A stretch of DNA of 64,000 bases from Flavipsychrobacter sp. (GTDB lineage: Bacteria; Bacteroidota; Bacteroidia; Chitinophagales; Chitinophagaceae). The translations under genes and the position numbers were made by a program. Shown here in pieces: positions 63,011-64,000 of this stretch. A model generated the notes under the pieces. The model was given only the letters and a program-made list of their open reading frames with translations, ran no database searches and was not told the origin of the DNA. The first letter of the stretch is position 1; the number at the start of each line of letters is the position of its first letter. The stretch lies in contig JAEUVF010000012.1 of the NCBI GenBank assembly GCA_016787265.1, positions 1-64,000 of the forward strand. The letters are read 5' to 3'.

Positions 63011-63036
63011 AGCCCGGTTTATCCGGGCTTTTTTTT
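63011..63036 (+). terminator. Rho-independent terminator after the tandem LolA-like genes
   Basis: A perfect 7-base G/C-rich stem (AGCCCGG at 63011-63017 with CCGGGCT at 63023-63029) is followed by a T run. Confidence 0.85.
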
Positions 63037-63057
63037 CCCCTGACCAAAACACATCAC

Positions 63058-64000
63058 ATGAAACAACTGCTTCTTTCTATTTGCGTTTGTTCTATATCGT
63101 TAGTAACCTTCTCCCAATCCAATGTAAACTCTGCCACTTTCGGAATGCTGGAAGCGCGATGGCTTGGTCCCGGTACCATGAGTGGCCGCATTACTGCCAT
63201 CGAAGGCGTGAACAAGGATGGTAAAACGCTTTACATAGGAACTGCCGGTGGTGGCATTTGGAAATCCACCAATGCCGGCGCTTCTTTCAAACCTATTTTT
63301 GATCGCTATTGCCAGAGTATTGGTGCACTTGCTATTGATCAGGCAAAACCCACTGTTGTGTATGCAGGCACGGGAGAGAGCAATATGCGAAACTCCGTTT
63401 CGATCGGAAATGGTTTGTACAAATCAACCGATGGGGGCGATAACTGGACGAAGATCGGGCTGGATTCCACCGAGCATATTTCCAAAATCGTGATTGATCC
63501 CGCCAACTCAAACAATGTTTATGTAGCAGCACCTGGTCCGCTTTGGAGCGACAGCGAACACCGGGGTTTGTACAAATCAACAGACGGTGGCAAAACCTGG
63601 GTTAAATCACTCTACATTTCAGATAAGGCAGGTTGTGCCGATGTAAGCCTGGATCCCAATAACCCCAATATCGTATATGCAACTACCTGGGAATTCCGTC
63701 GCCTTCCCTACCTGTTCAATTCGGGAGGCAAGGGATCGGGAATTTTCAAATCGATGGATGGAGGTAAAACCTGGAAAGAACTGACCAATGGATTGCCAGC
63801 CAAACCTTTTGGCCGTACTGCATTGGCCCTGGCACCCAGCGCTCCTGAAAACCTGATTGCCATTGTTGAAGCAAAGGATACCAAAATGTATATCACGAAA
63901 GATGGTGGCGAAAGCTGGAAAGAACAGAGTGCCACCCTCAATGTGGTATCAAGACCTTTTTATTTCAGCACCCTGGTGATTGATCCCAAAGATCCCAAAC
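63058..64000 (+). CDS. Exported BNR/sortilin-like beta-propeller protein (partial, runs off the right edge)
   Basis: The frame starts at the ATG at 63058 (MKQLLLSICVCSISLVTFSQ, signal peptide) and is still open at the window end. The 314 visible residues repeat the BNR/VPS10 pattern: ARWLGPGTMSGRITAIEG, IWKSTNAGASFKPIFD, LYKSTDGGDNWTKIG, LYKSTDGGKTWVKSL, IFKSMDGGKTWKEL, MYITKDGGESWKE, each an S/T-x-D-x-G-x-x-W-type Asp box. Such proteins in Bacteroidota are about 900-1100 aa and often called glycosyl hydrolases on the basis of the repeats only. It begins about 30 bases after the terminator that ends the tandem pair. Confidence 0.85.
   Translation, partial: MKQLLLSICVCSISLVTFSQSNVNSATFGMLEARWLGPGTMSGRITAIEGVNKDGKTLYIGTAGGGIWKSTNAGASFKPIFDRYCQSIGALAIDQAKPTVVYAGTGESNMRNSVSIGNGLYKSTDGGDNWTKIGLDSTEHISKIVIDPANSNNVYVAAPGPLWSDSEHRGLYKSTDGGKTWVKSLYISDKAGCADVSLDPNNPNIVYATTWEFRRLPYLFNSGGKGSGIFKSMDGGKTWKELTNGLPAKPFGRTALALAPSAPENLIAIVEAKDTKMYITKDGGESWKEQSATLNVVSRPFYFSTLVIDPKDPK

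Overview
The window looks like a chromosomal piece of a Bacteroidota genome, most likely a polysaccharide-degrading Chitinophagaceae-type organism. The signs are a SusC/SusD pair, the type IX secretion/gliding genes gldJ, porU and porV plus a PorP/SprF-like protein, BshA for bacillithiol, Bacteroidota-style lipoproteins (short signal then Cys), DUF4292 and DUF983 proteins, and start sites without strong Shine-Dalgarno sequences. No rRNA, tRNA or CRISPR array was recognised.

Left third (1-28.6 kb), carbohydrate use. The left edge holds what looks like the end of an IS21-type insertion sequence abutting the 3' remnant of a membrane-protein gene. An esterase follows, then a frameshifted six-hairpin glycosidase, a sugar-acid dehydratase plus SDR dehydrogenase pair, and an alpha-L-fucosidase gene that has lost an internal segment and its frame. 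After two small lipoproteins come a GH3 glucosidase/xylosidase, a ZU5-like lipoprotein, a PAS-LuxR regulator and a GH2 enzyme. The centre is a compact susC-susD-xyn10 operon preceded by a 543-bp leader with three LacI-type operator sequences; no LacI gene is in the window. The GH10 xylanase carries two near-identical carbohydrate-binding modules inserted inside its catalytic domain. A Crp-like regulator with an MFS transporter and two divergent sulfatases close the region. Together these genes would release, import and oxidise plant or algal cell-wall sugars (xylan, arabinose/fucose decorations, sulfated glycans), with visible gene decay at the left end.

Middle (28.6-40.4 kb), transport, redox and housekeeping. 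Here are a CPA2 cation:proton antiporter split by a -1 frameshift at a T7 run, a histone-H1-like SWIB protein, an FAD/2Fe-2S reductase, an AraC regulator, an HxlR-controlled redox module (LLM flavin oxidoreductase, HxlR, divergent SDR) with a clear operator, a DUF983 protein and murF.

Right third (38.8-64 kb), envelope and housekeeping. gldJ is divergent from porU-porV, the core of type IX secretion and gliding. Next to them are an in-frame IspF-dUTPase fusion, a DUF4292 lipoprotein and an EnvC-like murein hydrolase activator. Then come bshA, an M28 peptidase, an RsmI-like methyltransferase, an EI24/CysZ-like membrane protein, 3-methyladenine glycosylase, a PorP/SprF protein, upp, anmK, a LytS/LytT two-component system with DUF4288 and LiaF-like partners, adenine deaminase (followed by a striking palindrome), two tandem LolA-like periplasmic proteins, and the start of a BNR/sortilin-repeat protein that runs off the right edge.
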